Origin: Thermoactinomyces mirandus
Lineage (GTDB): Bacteria > Bacillota > Bacilli > Thermoactinomycetales > Thermoactinomycetaceae
Assembly (NCBI RefSeq): GCF_013868055.1
Contig: NZ_JACEOL010000003.1
Location: 1 to 64,000, forward strand
Direction of reading: 5' to 3'
DNA: 64,000 nt
The notes beneath the pieces were generated by a model. It saw only the letters and a list, made by a program, of their open reading frames with translations. It made no database searches and was not told where the DNA came from. Below, piece after piece: positions 36,398-44,500 of this stretch. Within the stretch, counting starts at the first letter, position 1, and each line of letters starts with the position of its first letter. A program made the position numbers and the translations under genes.

Positions 36398-37060
36398 TTA
36401 TGGTTTTCCCAGGCCAAGCGGAAGGATATACACCACCATCATGGCAAAGTGAAGAGCCGATCCGGCCATGATAAACAAGTGAAAAATCTCGTGAAAACCA
36501 AATTTGCCCGGAAAAAAATTGAAGCATTTGGTCGCATAGATCACCGCACCAACGGTGTAAAAAACCCCTCCCAAAACCATCAGGACAATCGAGCCAGCCG
36601 GAAGCGAATGAATCAATTGTACAAACGGAATGACAGCAATCCAGCCCAGTGTCAGATAAAACACAGTGGAAATATAGCGTGGAATGTTGATAAAAAACAG
36701 TTTCAAAACAATCCCAATGATGGACAGGCTCCACACACATGCAAGCATGATCCATTTCCAGAGACCATCCAGCCCGTAAAAAAAGACGGGGGTATAGGAC
36801 CCGGCAATCAACAAATAAATGGCACAATGATCTATTTTTCTGAGAAAAAGTTCTTTTTTGGGGGTCGTGGAAACCCAATGATACAATGAACTGGCCCCAT
36901 ATAACAAAATGACACTGACACCATAAATCGTCATTGTCACAAGCGTAGAAGGGTTGGAGCGGCTAAGCCCGATCAGGAAAACCAGCCCGACAATCGCCGC
37001 CAGAAAAGTGATAAAATGGGTCCAAGTATTGACAGGTTCTTTCATTTTTAAAATTTTCAT
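36398..37060 (-). CDS. hemolysin III / PAQR-family membrane protein
   Basis: A 220-residue protein with seven hydrophobic helices. EPVNTWTHFITFLAAIVGLVFL is the family start; LLYGASSLYHW with the conserved Ser and His, LRKIDHCAIYLLIAGSYTP with the conserved Asp and His, and FGFHEIFHLFIMAGSALHF with HxxxH are the zinc-type residues of PAQR/HlyIII proteins. Bacterial members are linked to membrane lipid homeostasis; the hemolysin name is historical. Monocistronic. Confidence 0.92.
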   Translation of the reverse strand: MKILKMKEPVNTWTHFITFLAAIVGLVFLIGLSRSNPSTLVTMTIYGVSVILLYGASSLYHWVSTTPKKELFLRKIDHCAIYLLIAGSYTPVFFYGLDGLWKWIMLACVWSLSIIGIVLKLFFINIPRYISTVFYLTLGWIAVIPFVQLIHSLPAGSIVLMVLGGVFYTVGAVIYATKCFNFFPGKFGFHEIFHLFIMAGSALHFAMMVVYILPLGLGKP

Positions 37061-37381
37061 CAGAAAACCTCCGTTTGATTTGCGATGTTGCCAGCAACAG
37101 ATCCTCTTTTTTTGATTCTAACACGTTTAATCATACGCTGTACAATGAAAGAAGGATTGCAGCACCCTGTTTTCCCTTTCACACCTTTCGTTCCGGAATC
37201 GCCGGTACAATGGGTAAACAATAAATATATTTACAGACTCCAGGCGATCATTTCTTGCAACAGCAAAAATACCCCTTTGGACCATCATCAAGGGGGTATT
37301 TGTCTCTCTTTAATATTTTTGAAGCATAAATCCTTCTGATATAAACAGTCCACCAGACAGAATTGACAAAATGGCAAATAT
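37061..37381. other. intergenic region with a terminator
   Basis: The gap contains the hlyIII promoter and the terminator at 37266-37302. I see no gene. Confidence 0.45.
37266..37302. terminator. terminator of the leftward lanthipeptide regulator/permease operon
   Basis: AAATACCCC and GGGGTATTT pair perfectly with a 17-base loop; A and T runs allow use on either strand. It lies about 80 bp after the permease stop codon at 37382. Confidence 0.75.
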
Positions 37382-38110
37382 TCACGAACCACTGTGTACA
37401 TCCCTTTTTTCATATACCCAAATGCTGATTCCCAAAGAAACCGTCAAGATCAGCAATAATGAAACCACAGCCGGTACAAGGTTCACCGATTCCAGCTGGT
37501 TCAGCAGTTTATAACTGATTAATGTCGCAGCTGACCAGGGATAATAGACTCCGGCAGGTGTGGCACCCATAATTCCGGTTGAAAAAGCGGCAATAATCCC
37601 CAGGGCGATTCCCGGAAGATAGCTTTTGGTCAGGATCACGATCAGGACGATAAAAGGAATCATGGCAAACTGGATGCTGACAAGAGCAACATGCAAAACG
37701 GCAAAATTAAAAAACACAGCCACATTCAGACTTTCTTCCACGAAGAAACTTCCGATCAGCAAAGTGAAGAGAAATGTGATCAAAGAAGCAATGATGATGA
37801 TTCCAAAAATGACGGCCAGTTTTCCCAGCAGGATTTTTGTCCGCGATTGCGGATAGGTAAACAGTTGGTTAATCGTTTTCTGATGGTACTCCTGCGCAAC
37901 GATATAACTGGCAACTACCGCAAACAAGGGGCCTGCGATCAAAAGCATCATGTTGTGAATGGAACTTTGGAACAATTCATTCCATTTCAGGCTGTCGGAC
38001 TGGACCATGTAACAGGAAAACAACGAATTGAAAAAGCCGCCTGCCATGACAAGCAACAAAATCATCGACCGTTTTAATTTGCTCATCTCCACACGAATAA
38101 CTTCACCCAT
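37382..38110 (-). CDS. ABC-2 type permease, LanE/LanG-like immunity subunit
   Basis: A 242-residue membrane protein with six helices, opening VEMSKLKRSMILLLVMAGGFF. The pattern (K-R at the first helix, VASYIVAQEYHQKTINQLFTYPQSR before helix 3) is that of LanE/LanG or BcrB-type permeases that expel lantibiotics or bacitracin from the membrane. It has no ATPase of its own next door and shares its pattern with the permease at 42655-43419, so it probably works with the ATPase at 43428-44336. GAGGTGG lies before ATG 38110. It follows the kinase gene but has its own promoter array (38155-38193). Confidence 0.82.
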   Translation of the reverse strand: MGEVIRVEMSKLKRSMILLLVMAGGFFNSLFSCYMVQSDSLKWNELFQSSIHNMMLLIAGPLFAVVASYIVAQEYHQKTINQLFTYPQSRTKILLGKLAVIFGIIIIASLITFLFTLLIGSFFVEESLNVAVFFNFAVLHVALVSIQFAMIPFIVLIVILTKSYLPGIALGIIAAFSTGIMGATPAGVYYPWSAATLISYKLLNQLESVNLVPAVVSLLLILTVSLGISIWVYEKRDVHSGS

Positions 38111-38136
38111 TTTCATACCACCTCTCAGACATATAG

Positions 38137-38193
38137 CTATATTTTAATCACAGGTTCTTAAATTATTTTAAATGAATCCTTAATTATTTCTTA
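38137..38193 (-). promoter_or_regulatory. response-regulator-type promoter of the remote permease gene
   Basis: Plus-strand TTCTTA at 38155, TCCTTA at 38177 and TTCTTA at 38188 (steps 22 and 11 bp). Read on the minus strand, the TAAGAA-type sites come first, and the last one (TAAGAAC) is followed by seven bases and TAAAAT as -10. The two distal sites overlap the 3' end of the kinase gene. The same geometry occurs at 39839-39891 and 44371-44422. Confidence 0.65.
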
Positions 38194-39136
38194 CAAACTT
38201 TCTCAATACCACGCGAAAAGTTGTTTTTTCAAACGGAATGCTTGAAACTTCAATCGATCCTTGATTCAATTCAACCAGTTTCCTGGTGATCGTAAGTCCC
38301 AGTCCGCTCCCTTTATGCATGGTATTTCTGGAGCGGTCCCCCGTGTAAAGTCTCCTGAATATATAAGGCATATCCTGTTTCCTGATTCCCTGTCCGCGAT
38401 CCCAGACTTCCAGGGTAACCTCGTCACCGGACTCAGTCATAGTCAAACCGATTACCCCGCCATCTTTTCCATAACGCAACGCGTTGGAAAAAAGATTGTA
38501 CAAAATCCTTTCCAGGCTTTTCCGGTCGCCGAGTACAACTACCGGATCTCGGGGCAGATTGATTTCCACTTTCAAATTCTCTCTGGTAAAATCATGGTAA
38601 AAAGAAAGAATACACTCTTCCGCCAGGGAAACCAGTTCCACTTCTTTCAATTCCACTTTGATGTCCTGCGCTTCAATTTTGGAAAGTTCAAAAAAAGACT
38701 CCAGCAAGGAGTGCAAACGAATCGATTTTTGGTAAGTCACCTTGACATATTCCATTTTTTCCTTTTCCGATTTCACCGAACCGGATAAAATCTCCTCCAG
38801 GTAACCCATCACGGAAGTAAGCGGTGTCCTCAAATCATGGGAGATATTGGAGATCATTTTTTTCCTTTCCTCTTCCAAAAATGCTCTTCGTTCATTCATT
38901 TCCTGCAGATAAACCATCAACTCGTTCAGCTTGCGGGAAGTACCAGCTATATGACGATTCATGGTTGGCAATAAATGAAACCGGACATTAAAATTCCCCG
39001 ATCGGACTTCATCCACCAATTTTCCGATCACTTTCAACTTGTTATTGATATGGTTGATCTGCATAAATAAAACAATGATAATGATCGTGCAGAACATCGA
39101 ATAAACCAGAAGAAAGTTCACTCTTCTCCACCCCAT
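38180..39136 (-). CDS. sensor histidine kinase of the lanthipeptide cluster (LanK-like)
   Basis: A 318-residue kinase. One membrane helix (VNFLLVYSMFCTIIIIVLFM) leads directly into a linker and the H-box ISNISHDLRTPLTSVMGYLEE; the ATP domain has N-box LFSNALRYG, WDRGQGI, and KGSGLGLTITRKLV. There is no extracellular sensor domain, so it must sense at the membrane or through a partner such as the transporter. ATG 39136 overlaps the response regulator gene by 19 bp. Its likely signal is the lanthipeptide or membrane stress, which is an inference from location. Confidence 0.92.
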   Translation of the reverse strand: MGWRRVNFLLVYSMFCTIIIIVLFMQINHINNKLKVIGKLVDEVRSGNFNVRFHLLPTMNRHIAGTSRKLNELMVYLQEMNERRAFLEEERKKMISNISHDLRTPLTSVMGYLEEILSGSVKSEKEKMEYVKVTYQKSIRLHSLLESFFELSKIEAQDIKVELKEVELVSLAEECILSFYHDFTRENLKVEINLPRDPVVVLGDRKSLERILYNLFSNALRYGKDGGVIGLTMTESGDEVTLEVWDRGQGIRKQDMPYIFRRLYTGDRSRNTMHKGSGLGLTITRKLVELNQGSIEVSSIPFEKTTFRVVLRKFVRNN

Positions 39137-39816
39137 TTATAGCCGATCCCCCACACCGTTTTAATATATCTGGGTTTGGAAGGATCATCTTCTATTTTCG
39201 TCCGCAATCTCCGGATATGAACCATCACTGTGTTTTCATCCGTTACAAAACTGTCCTCCCAGATTGCATCATAGATTTGCGTTTTTGTAAAAACCCTGCG
39301 CGGATTTGTCATAAACAACTTTAACAGTTCAAATTCTATCCTGGTCAAATTTTGTTTTTGTTCTCCTTTCGAAACGGTATATTCATGAAGATCCAATTCC
39401 AGATCCCCCAATTTGATTTTGCGCCCATTCGGTCGTTCTGAATGGTTCAGAATCATATACCTTCTTAAATGCGCCTTTACCCTGGCGACCAGTTCACTCA
39501 CGGAAAACGGCTTGATCATATAATCGTCAGCTCCAAGCCCCAATCCGTACACTTTATCCATCTCTTCCGTTTTCGCAGACAAAATCATGATCGGCACATT
39601 GTCATCCATTCGGAACTGGCGCAACAAATCCAGACCGTCGATGCCTGGCAACATCAAATCAAGAATGACCAAATGGTAATCAAAGTTTTTGAAATTCTGG
39701 AAAGCCTGCAAACCGTCATAACAAGGATCTACCGTGTATCCTTCTTTTTTCAGGGCGTTACAGACCAGCTGGTTAATTTTTTGATCATCTTCTACAAGCA
39801 GGATGCGAATTTGCAT
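39118..39816 (-). CDS. OmpR-family response regulator of the lanthipeptide cluster (LanR-like)
   Basis: A 232-residue regulator. The receiver shows ILLVEDDQKIN, the phospho-Asp in VILDLMLPGIDG, and LSAKTEE and IKPFSVSEL; the C-terminal winged helix has LTRIEFELLKLFMTNPRRVFTK and VHIRRLRTKIEDDPSKPRYIKTVWGIGYKW. ATG 39816 has GGAGG eight bases upstream. OmpR-type proteins bind tandem direct repeats about one helical turn apart, which matches the 11-bp repeats in three promoters of the cluster. Divergent from the LanT gene. Confidence 0.95.
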   Translation of the reverse strand: MQIRILLVEDDQKINQLVCNALKKEGYTVDPCYDGLQAFQNFKNFDYHLVILDLMLPGIDGLDLLRQFRMDDNVPIMILSAKTEEMDKVYGLGLGADDYMIKPFSVSELVARVKAHLRRYMILNHSERPNGRKIKLGDLELDLHEYTVSKGEQKQNLTRIEFELLKLFMTNPRRVFTKTQIYDAIWEDSFVTDENTVMVHIRRLRTKIEDDPSKPRYIKTVWGIGYKWGGEE

Positions 39817-39838
39817 ATTAAAAACCTCCATTAGAATT

Positions 39839-39891
39839 TAAGATCTTTGTAATAGTTATGTAATAATTATTTAAACTATTAAAACTAGTAT
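39839..39891 (+). promoter_or_regulatory. response-regulator-type promoter of the LanT gene
   Basis: TAA-starting 11-bp units follow one another: TAAGAT at 39839, TAATAG at 39850, TAATAA at 39861 and TAAACT at 39872, then seven bases and TAGTAT (39886-39891) as -10. Offsets 0, 11 and 33 and the -10 distance are the same as in the promoters at 38137-38193 and 44371-44422. Confidence 0.65.
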
Positions 39892-39938
39892 ATAAATATC
39901 CACTGAATTTATCAATTTTAATAAAGGAGGGTCCATAT

Positions 39939-42113
39939 TTGAAAAAAGTTCCCTACATTGAACAAATGGAGGAAAACGAATGTGGAATTGCCTGCCTTGG
40001 GATGATCCTGGGCTACTACGGTCATCATCGTTCTATTCCATGTATAAGGAATGAATTTCAACTATCAAGAAATGGACTCTCTCTTAAAAATTTAAAATTT
40101 ATTTCAGAAAAATACGGACTGGAAGCCAAAGCTTTTTTCATGTTCAGGGATCAATTAAGATCAATCCCTCATCCATGTATCTTGCACTGGGAAAACAATC
40201 ATTTTGTTGTTTTAGAAAAAATCAGGGGAAATACCGCCTATATCGCCGACCCAAATATCGGAAAATTCAAGCTTGGGTTAGATGAATTAAGCAAAAAACA
40301 CACGGGATTTATCTTATGTCTGACACCTTCTTCCTCCTTTAAAAAAAGAAAAGAACAGTCAGATTGGTTTTTCATCTGGGAACTGATCAAAAGCCATCCC
40401 AAATTTGTCGTGCTGATTTTTTTTTGTTCCCTGGTTTTACAATCATTCGGGCTTATTATTCCCCTGTCGATCAGCTGGATTACCGACCACATCATTATGC
40501 CGAAACAAGCCCATTTGCTGACTTTGATCGGATGGATCATTCTGGCCCTGTTTCTCAGTTATGAATTGATTGCGATACTCCGAAGTTATTTCATCACCAA
40601 ACTCCAAACGCATATGGACTATTCCCTGATGACAAAATTCATTCGACACCTGTTGCATCTGCCCTTCCGGTTTTTTGAAAACAGATCGGTTGGAGATCTG
40701 GTCTTTCGTTCCAACTCGCACGTGATCATAAGACAAATCCTGTCAAACCGCATGATTACCATGATGATTGACAGCGTGTTGCTGATTACATATGCGGTTA
40801 TCATGTTTTTACAATCCTGGATGTTATCACTGGCTGTTATCGGGATCAGTATCCTTCTCTTTGCAATCGTGTTTTTTACAACCCCCGTGACCAAAAACCT
40901 GACGGCAAAAGATATCAGCACACAATCCCAAACGCAGAGTTTTTTGTCTGAAACCATCCTTGGCATTATTGACATCAAAACGACGGGAACGGAACAAATC
41001 GCTTTCAACGGTTGGCTTGAACGGTTTCAACGTCAACTCCGGATCTCCGAAAAACGCAACCTTTGGACCTCAGTCATTGGTTCCGTGACAATAGGCCTGC
41101 AAAGATTGACACCAATCGTGTTAATCTGGCTCGGTGCCTATTTTGTAATTGACAACAGGCTGACAATCGGTCAACTGATCGGATTCAATTCCCTGGCCCT
41201 GGCTTTTATGACACCAATCGTTTCTATTGGACAAACCCACAATGAGTTGCTTATGGTCAGCTCCTACATTCAACGCATCCTGGATGTCATAAAGACGGAA
41301 ACCGTGGAAGAGCAGCTTGACAAAAACCGCTTCAGTCTGCTGAAAATCACGCCCCGTTCCGTCATCGGCCAAATCGAAATCAAAAATGTAAGCTTTTGTT
41401 ACGACTCTTTCAGTCAGCCCGCGTTAAAAAACATCAACATGGAAATATTGCCTGGAGAAAAAATCGGTATTGTCGGCCCTTCAGGATCCGGCAAAAGCAC
41501 GCTGGCAAAATTGATCATGGGGCTGTACCGTCCAACATCCGGGCAAATTTTTATTGATGGAAAGGCCATCGAAAGGTATGACCTGAAAGCCCTGCGATCC
41601 CATATGGGAGTAATTCTGCAGGAATCCAGGCTGTTCCACAAATCCATCAAAGAAAATATCCGCATGCATAACAGCGAAATATCTGACGACCAGATCCGGT
41701 CAGCTGCTGCCACCGCATTCATTCACAATGAAATCATGCGGTTGCCCATGCAATATGACACACAACTGTCGGAGAGCGGATCGAATTTGTCAGGGGGACA
41801 AAGGCAAAGACTGTTAATCGCCAGAGCGTTGGCCCATTCTCCTTCCATTCTGATTCTGGATGAGGCAACAAGCTTTTTGGACTTCAATTCGGAAAGAAAG
41901 GTTGACAAAAATCTCTCTGACCTGCGGTGTACCCGCATCGTTATTGCCCACCGGCTCAATACGGTTATAAACGCTGACAGAATTTACGTCCTGGATCAGG
42001 GAGAAATTGCTGAAGTTGGAACGCATCAGGAACTCCTCCATCTGAAAGGCGTCTATTATCACCTGTATCGTTCCCAAAAGAAAAAAAATTCTAATCCGGA
42101 ATTATTGGTTTAA
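39939..42113 (+). CDS. lanthipeptide exporter with C39 leader peptidase (LanT)
   Basis: A 724-residue half-transporter from TTG 39939, AAAGGAGG upstream. Residues 1-130 are the C39 peptidase with the catalytic Cys 15 in MEENECGIACLGMILGYYG, His in HWENNHFVVLEK and Asp in YIADPN. Six membrane helices follow, then the ATPase: GPSGSGKST, the signature LSGGQRQRLLIARAL and Walker B ILILDEATSFLD. It cuts the leader after the Gly-Gly and exports the modified peptide. Substrates in this cluster are the two LanA peptides with NVVGG sites. Confidence 0.96.
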   Translation: MKKVPYIEQMEENECGIACLGMILGYYGHHRSIPCIRNEFQLSRNGLSLKNLKFISEKYGLEAKAFFMFRDQLRSIPHPCILHWENNHFVVLEKIRGNTAYIADPNIGKFKLGLDELSKKHTGFILCLTPSSSFKKRKEQSDWFFIWELIKSHPKFVVLIFFCSLVLQSFGLIIPLSISWITDHIIMPKQAHLLTLIGWIILALFLSYELIAILRSYFITKLQTHMDYSLMTKFIRHLLHLPFRFFENRSVGDLVFRSNSHVIIRQILSNRMITMMIDSVLLITYAVIMFLQSWMLSLAVIGISILLFAIVFFTTPVTKNLTAKDISTQSQTQSFLSETILGIIDIKTTGTEQIAFNGWLERFQRQLRISEKRNLWTSVIGSVTIGLQRLTPIVLIWLGAYFVIDNRLTIGQLIGFNSLALAFMTPIVSIGQTHNELLMVSSYIQRILDVIKTETVEEQLDKNRFSLLKITPRSVIGQIEIKNVSFCYDSFSQPALKNINMEILPGEKIGIVGPSGSGKSTLAKLIMGLYRPTSGQIFIDGKAIERYDLKALRSHMGVILQESRLFHKSIKENIRMHNSEISDDQIRSAAATAFIHNEIMRLPMQYDTQLSESGSNLSGGQRQRLLIARALAHSPSILILDEATSFLDFNSERKVDKNLSDLRCTRIVIAHRLNTVINADRIYVLDQGEIAEVGTHQELLHLKGVYYHLYRSQKKKNSNPELLV

Positions 42114-42148
42114 AGGATGATATTCATAAAAAAACAGGAGGCCAAAAA

Positions 42149-42592
42149 ATGAGTATCACCTTGATTACTGATGATTATCATACCGCGAAATATATCCAAA
42201 ACATCCTGAAAAAGCATCAATTACACTGCGTTTTTACAGGTCCAAAAGGCAATACACTGATTATCGAGTCTTCCGCAATCAATGATACCCGTGTGCAATT
42301 GGGCAAAAACATTCTTTTTAACAGAGAAGAAAAGTGCATCTACAAAAACGGCGCCAAAATCCCCTTGTCCCAGCTGGAATTCAAATTACTCAATTATTTG
42401 TCGTACCGGTTAAACACCATTGTCAGCAGCGAAGAACTGATTAACGAAGTATGGGGACTGGATGCTCCGATTGGAACGGATACACTGTATGTATACATCA
42501 ACCGATTGCGAAAAAAAATTGAACCCCGCGCCTGTAATCCTGAAATTCTGCTCACCCACCGGAAAATCGGGTATGAGTTGAGAACGATATAA
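42149..42592 (+). CDS. winged-helix regulator with degenerate, receiver-less N-terminus
   Basis: A 147-residue protein 35 bp after LanT in the same operon. Residues 65-147 are a full OmpR-type winged helix (LSQLEFKLLNYLSYRLNTIVSSEELINEVWG, YVYINRLRKKIEP, LLTHRKIGYELRTI). The first 50 residues keep only the first strand (SITLITDDYHTAKYIQNIL) of a receiver; the phospho-Asp strand and the following helices are missing. It cannot be phosphorylated in the normal way. It could act as a constitutive or antagonistic partner at the same promoters as the response regulator. RBS AGGAGG. Confidence 0.82.
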   Translation: MSITLITDDYHTAKYIQNILKKHQLHCVFTGPKGNTLIIESSAINDTRVQLGKNILFNREEKCIYKNGAKIPLSQLEFKLLNYLSYRLNTIVSSEELINEVWGLDAPIGTDTLYVYINRLRKKIEPRACNPEILLTHRKIGYELRTI

Positions 42593-42654
42593 AAGATTTG
42601 AAGAGGGAAGCATGATCGGCTGTGGTGTTTCCCTCTTTCCGGTTTTCCCGCTTC

Positions 42655-43419
42655 TTAATGGCTCCCATGTACATCCATTTTATTGAAATAGTAGACACAA
42701 TAAACCAAAGGAATATAAAAGATCAAAACCAGGATGGCAATGGGGATGAGATAGTTTATTTGGGCGTATCCCCCGTAATTGGTCAAGTCAAACAGGATCC
42801 GTGTGGGGATTGACCAGGGGAAGAAGATCGCCAGCTGTTTGGACAGGATCAGGGCAGCGAAAATTACGGCCGCAATGGAGAAACCTGTCGGAACAACAAT
42901 GTTTTTGCTTCTGATGCTGATCGCGATGATCACCGGAATTAACGCAAACTGCATCAGGCAGGTAACCAGGCAAATCTCAAAGAAAAAAACCAGATCTGAA
43001 AATATGATGGATTCCTGAAACGTCAACAGACCCAGAACAATAGCAATCGCAAAAGACAAAAATACCGTAATCAGAATGTTAATAAATATGACCATTATTT
43101 TTGCCAGTATGATGTTTACTCTTGTTGCCGGATAGGTTAACAACTGATTGATGGTGCCACTTTGATATTCCATCACAATGGAATAGGTGGAGATCAGGGA
43201 AAAAAGAGGCACACCAATAATCAGGTTCAGGAATGAGACCGATCCCTGAAACAGGAGAAACCCTTCATTTCCGCTGACATTTTCGTACAGGGCACTTAGC
43301 ATCAGCGGAAAAAAACTGAGCAGTACCGGAGTGACTGCTCCAAACAGGATTATCCAGACGACCGGCGATCTCTTCAGTTTAGCCAACTCAGCGTATAAAA
43401 TATTGACAAACTCCAACAT
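42655..43419 (-). CDS. ABC-2 type permease, LanE-like
   Basis: A 254-residue, six-helix membrane protein starting LEFVNILYAELAKLKRSPVVWII. The conserved ISTYSIVMEYQSGTINQLLTYPATR segment matches that of the permease at 37382. It is placed eight bases after the ATPase gene. The LanF/LanE pair protects the producer by removing the lanthipeptide from its own membrane. Confidence 0.85.
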   Translation of the reverse strand: MLEFVNILYAELAKLKRSPVVWIILFGAVTPVLLSFFPLMLSALYENVSGNEGFLLFQGSVSFLNLIIGVPLFSLISTYSIVMEYQSGTINQLLTYPATRVNIILAKIMVIFINILITVFLSFAIAIVLGLLTFQESIIFSDLVFFFEICLVTCLMQFALIPVIIAISIRSKNIVVPTGFSIAAVIFAALILSKQLAIFFPWSIPTRILFDLTNYGGYAQINYLIPIAILVLIFYIPLVYCVYYFNKMDVHGSH

Positions 43420-43427
43420 GATTCCTC

Positions 43428-44336
43428 CTAACCGGTTAACTTTACAAAGAAATCTTCCAGTGTGTCTTTGGAAACATTCATTTCATAAATATCAACATTT
43501 TGCTCAATGAACAGGCGGGAAATCATTGTCGCATCCTCTATCTCCCCGTAAATTCTGATTACCCCAGGTTCTACCACCTGGAAATCGGGAATGTTCAGCT
43601 TTTTCTCCAGCAGAACCGCTGCCTTGTTTTCATTGTTGACTCGAATTTCCAGATAACGCCGATTCATCTTCCTGATCGTTTCGGAATCCAGTTCTTTCAG
43701 AAGTTTTCCCTGGTGAATGATGCCGATTTTATCGGCCAGCTGCTCCACTTCACTCAGGATATGACTGGAAATGAGCACGGTGATGTTCTTGAAATGAGCC
43801 AGCTCAAGGATTTTTTTCCTGACCTCCTTGATGCCGATGGGATCCAGTCCATTTGTCGGTTCATCCAGCAACAACAGTTCCGGTTCATGCAAAATGGCCC
43901 TGGCAATCCCCAACCGCTGTTTCATACCCAGAGAATAAGCTTTTACTTTCTTGTTTCTGGCCCGGGACAGCCCCACTTCTTCCAAAGCCCTGTAGATTGC
44001 CTTTTTATCTGGCACTCCCATCATTCGGCGATGTATTTCCAGGTTTTCTTCCCCCGTCAGATTTGGATAAAAGCCTGGAGTCTCAATAATCGAACCAATT
44101 CGTTTGAAAGGGCGCTGATAACTGGTTGTTTTTACTTTTTCCCCAAACATTTCGATTTCCCCTGAGCTGGGTTTAATCAAACCAAGCAACATTCTCATCG
44201 TTGTTGTTTTACCCGCGCCATTCTGCCCGAGGAACCCGTAAATTTCCCCTTTTCTTATATTCATGTTGACCATGTTTACGACTTTTGTATCCCCATAGCT
44301 CTTTGTAAGATTATAGGTTCGTAACAGATAACTCAT
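43428..44336 (-). CDS. ABC transporter ATPase, LanF/BcrA-like
   Basis: A 302-residue ATPase. Walker A GQNGAGKTT, signature YSLGMKQRLGIARAI, Walker B LLLDEPTNGLDPIG and the switch His in ISSHILSE are complete; TYNLTKSYGDTKVVNMVNM is the BcrA-type start. The E-loop in the Q-loop region (SIIETPGFYPNLTGEENL) has Glu, as in lantibiotic immunity ATPases. Its promoter (44371-44422) has the cluster's repeated motif. It serves one adjacent permease, and probably the remote permease at 37382. Confidence 0.92.
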   Translation of the reverse strand: MSYLLRTYNLTKSYGDTKVVNMVNMNIRKGEIYGFLGQNGAGKTTTMRMLLGLIKPSSGEIEMFGEKVKTTSYQRPFKRIGSIIETPGFYPNLTGEENLEIHRRMMGVPDKKAIYRALEEVGLSRARNKKVKAYSLGMKQRLGIARAILHEPELLLLDEPTNGLDPIGIKEVRKKILELAHFKNITVLISSHILSEVEQLADKIGIIHQGKLLKELDSETIRKMNRRYLEIRVNNENKAAVLLEKKLNIPDFQVVEPGVIRIYGEIEDATMISRLFIEQNVDIYEMNVSKDTLEDFFVKLTG

Positions 44337-44370
44337 CGGGATTCTCCTTTAGCTTTTTATTATGGAATTA

Positions 44371-44422
44371 ATATAAATAAAAGTTCTTACATGCTTTTTA
44401 ATCTGTTCTTAAAAATTTCTTA
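44371..44422 (-). promoter_or_regulatory. response-regulator-type promoter of the immunity transporter operon
   Basis: Plus-strand TTCTTA at 44384, 44406 and 44417 (steps 22 and 11 bp). On the minus strand the last site TAAGAAC is followed by TTTTATT (seven bases) and TATATT as -10. The geometry equals the promoters of the remote permease and LanT. Confidence 0.7.
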
Positions 44423-44451
44423 CGATTTTTTTAAAATCAATTTTTCCCCTT

Positions 44452-44489
44452 AAAAAAGGAGACTCACTCTGAATGCGAGATCGTCTCCC
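44452..44489 (-). terminator. Rho-independent terminator of lanM
   Basis: On the minus strand, GGAGAC-GATCTC and GAG-TGA-GTCTCC pair around GCATTCA, followed by TTTTTT. It is 12 bp after the lanM stop codon. Confidence 0.88.
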
Positions 44490-44500
44490 GGCTTCCCTTG

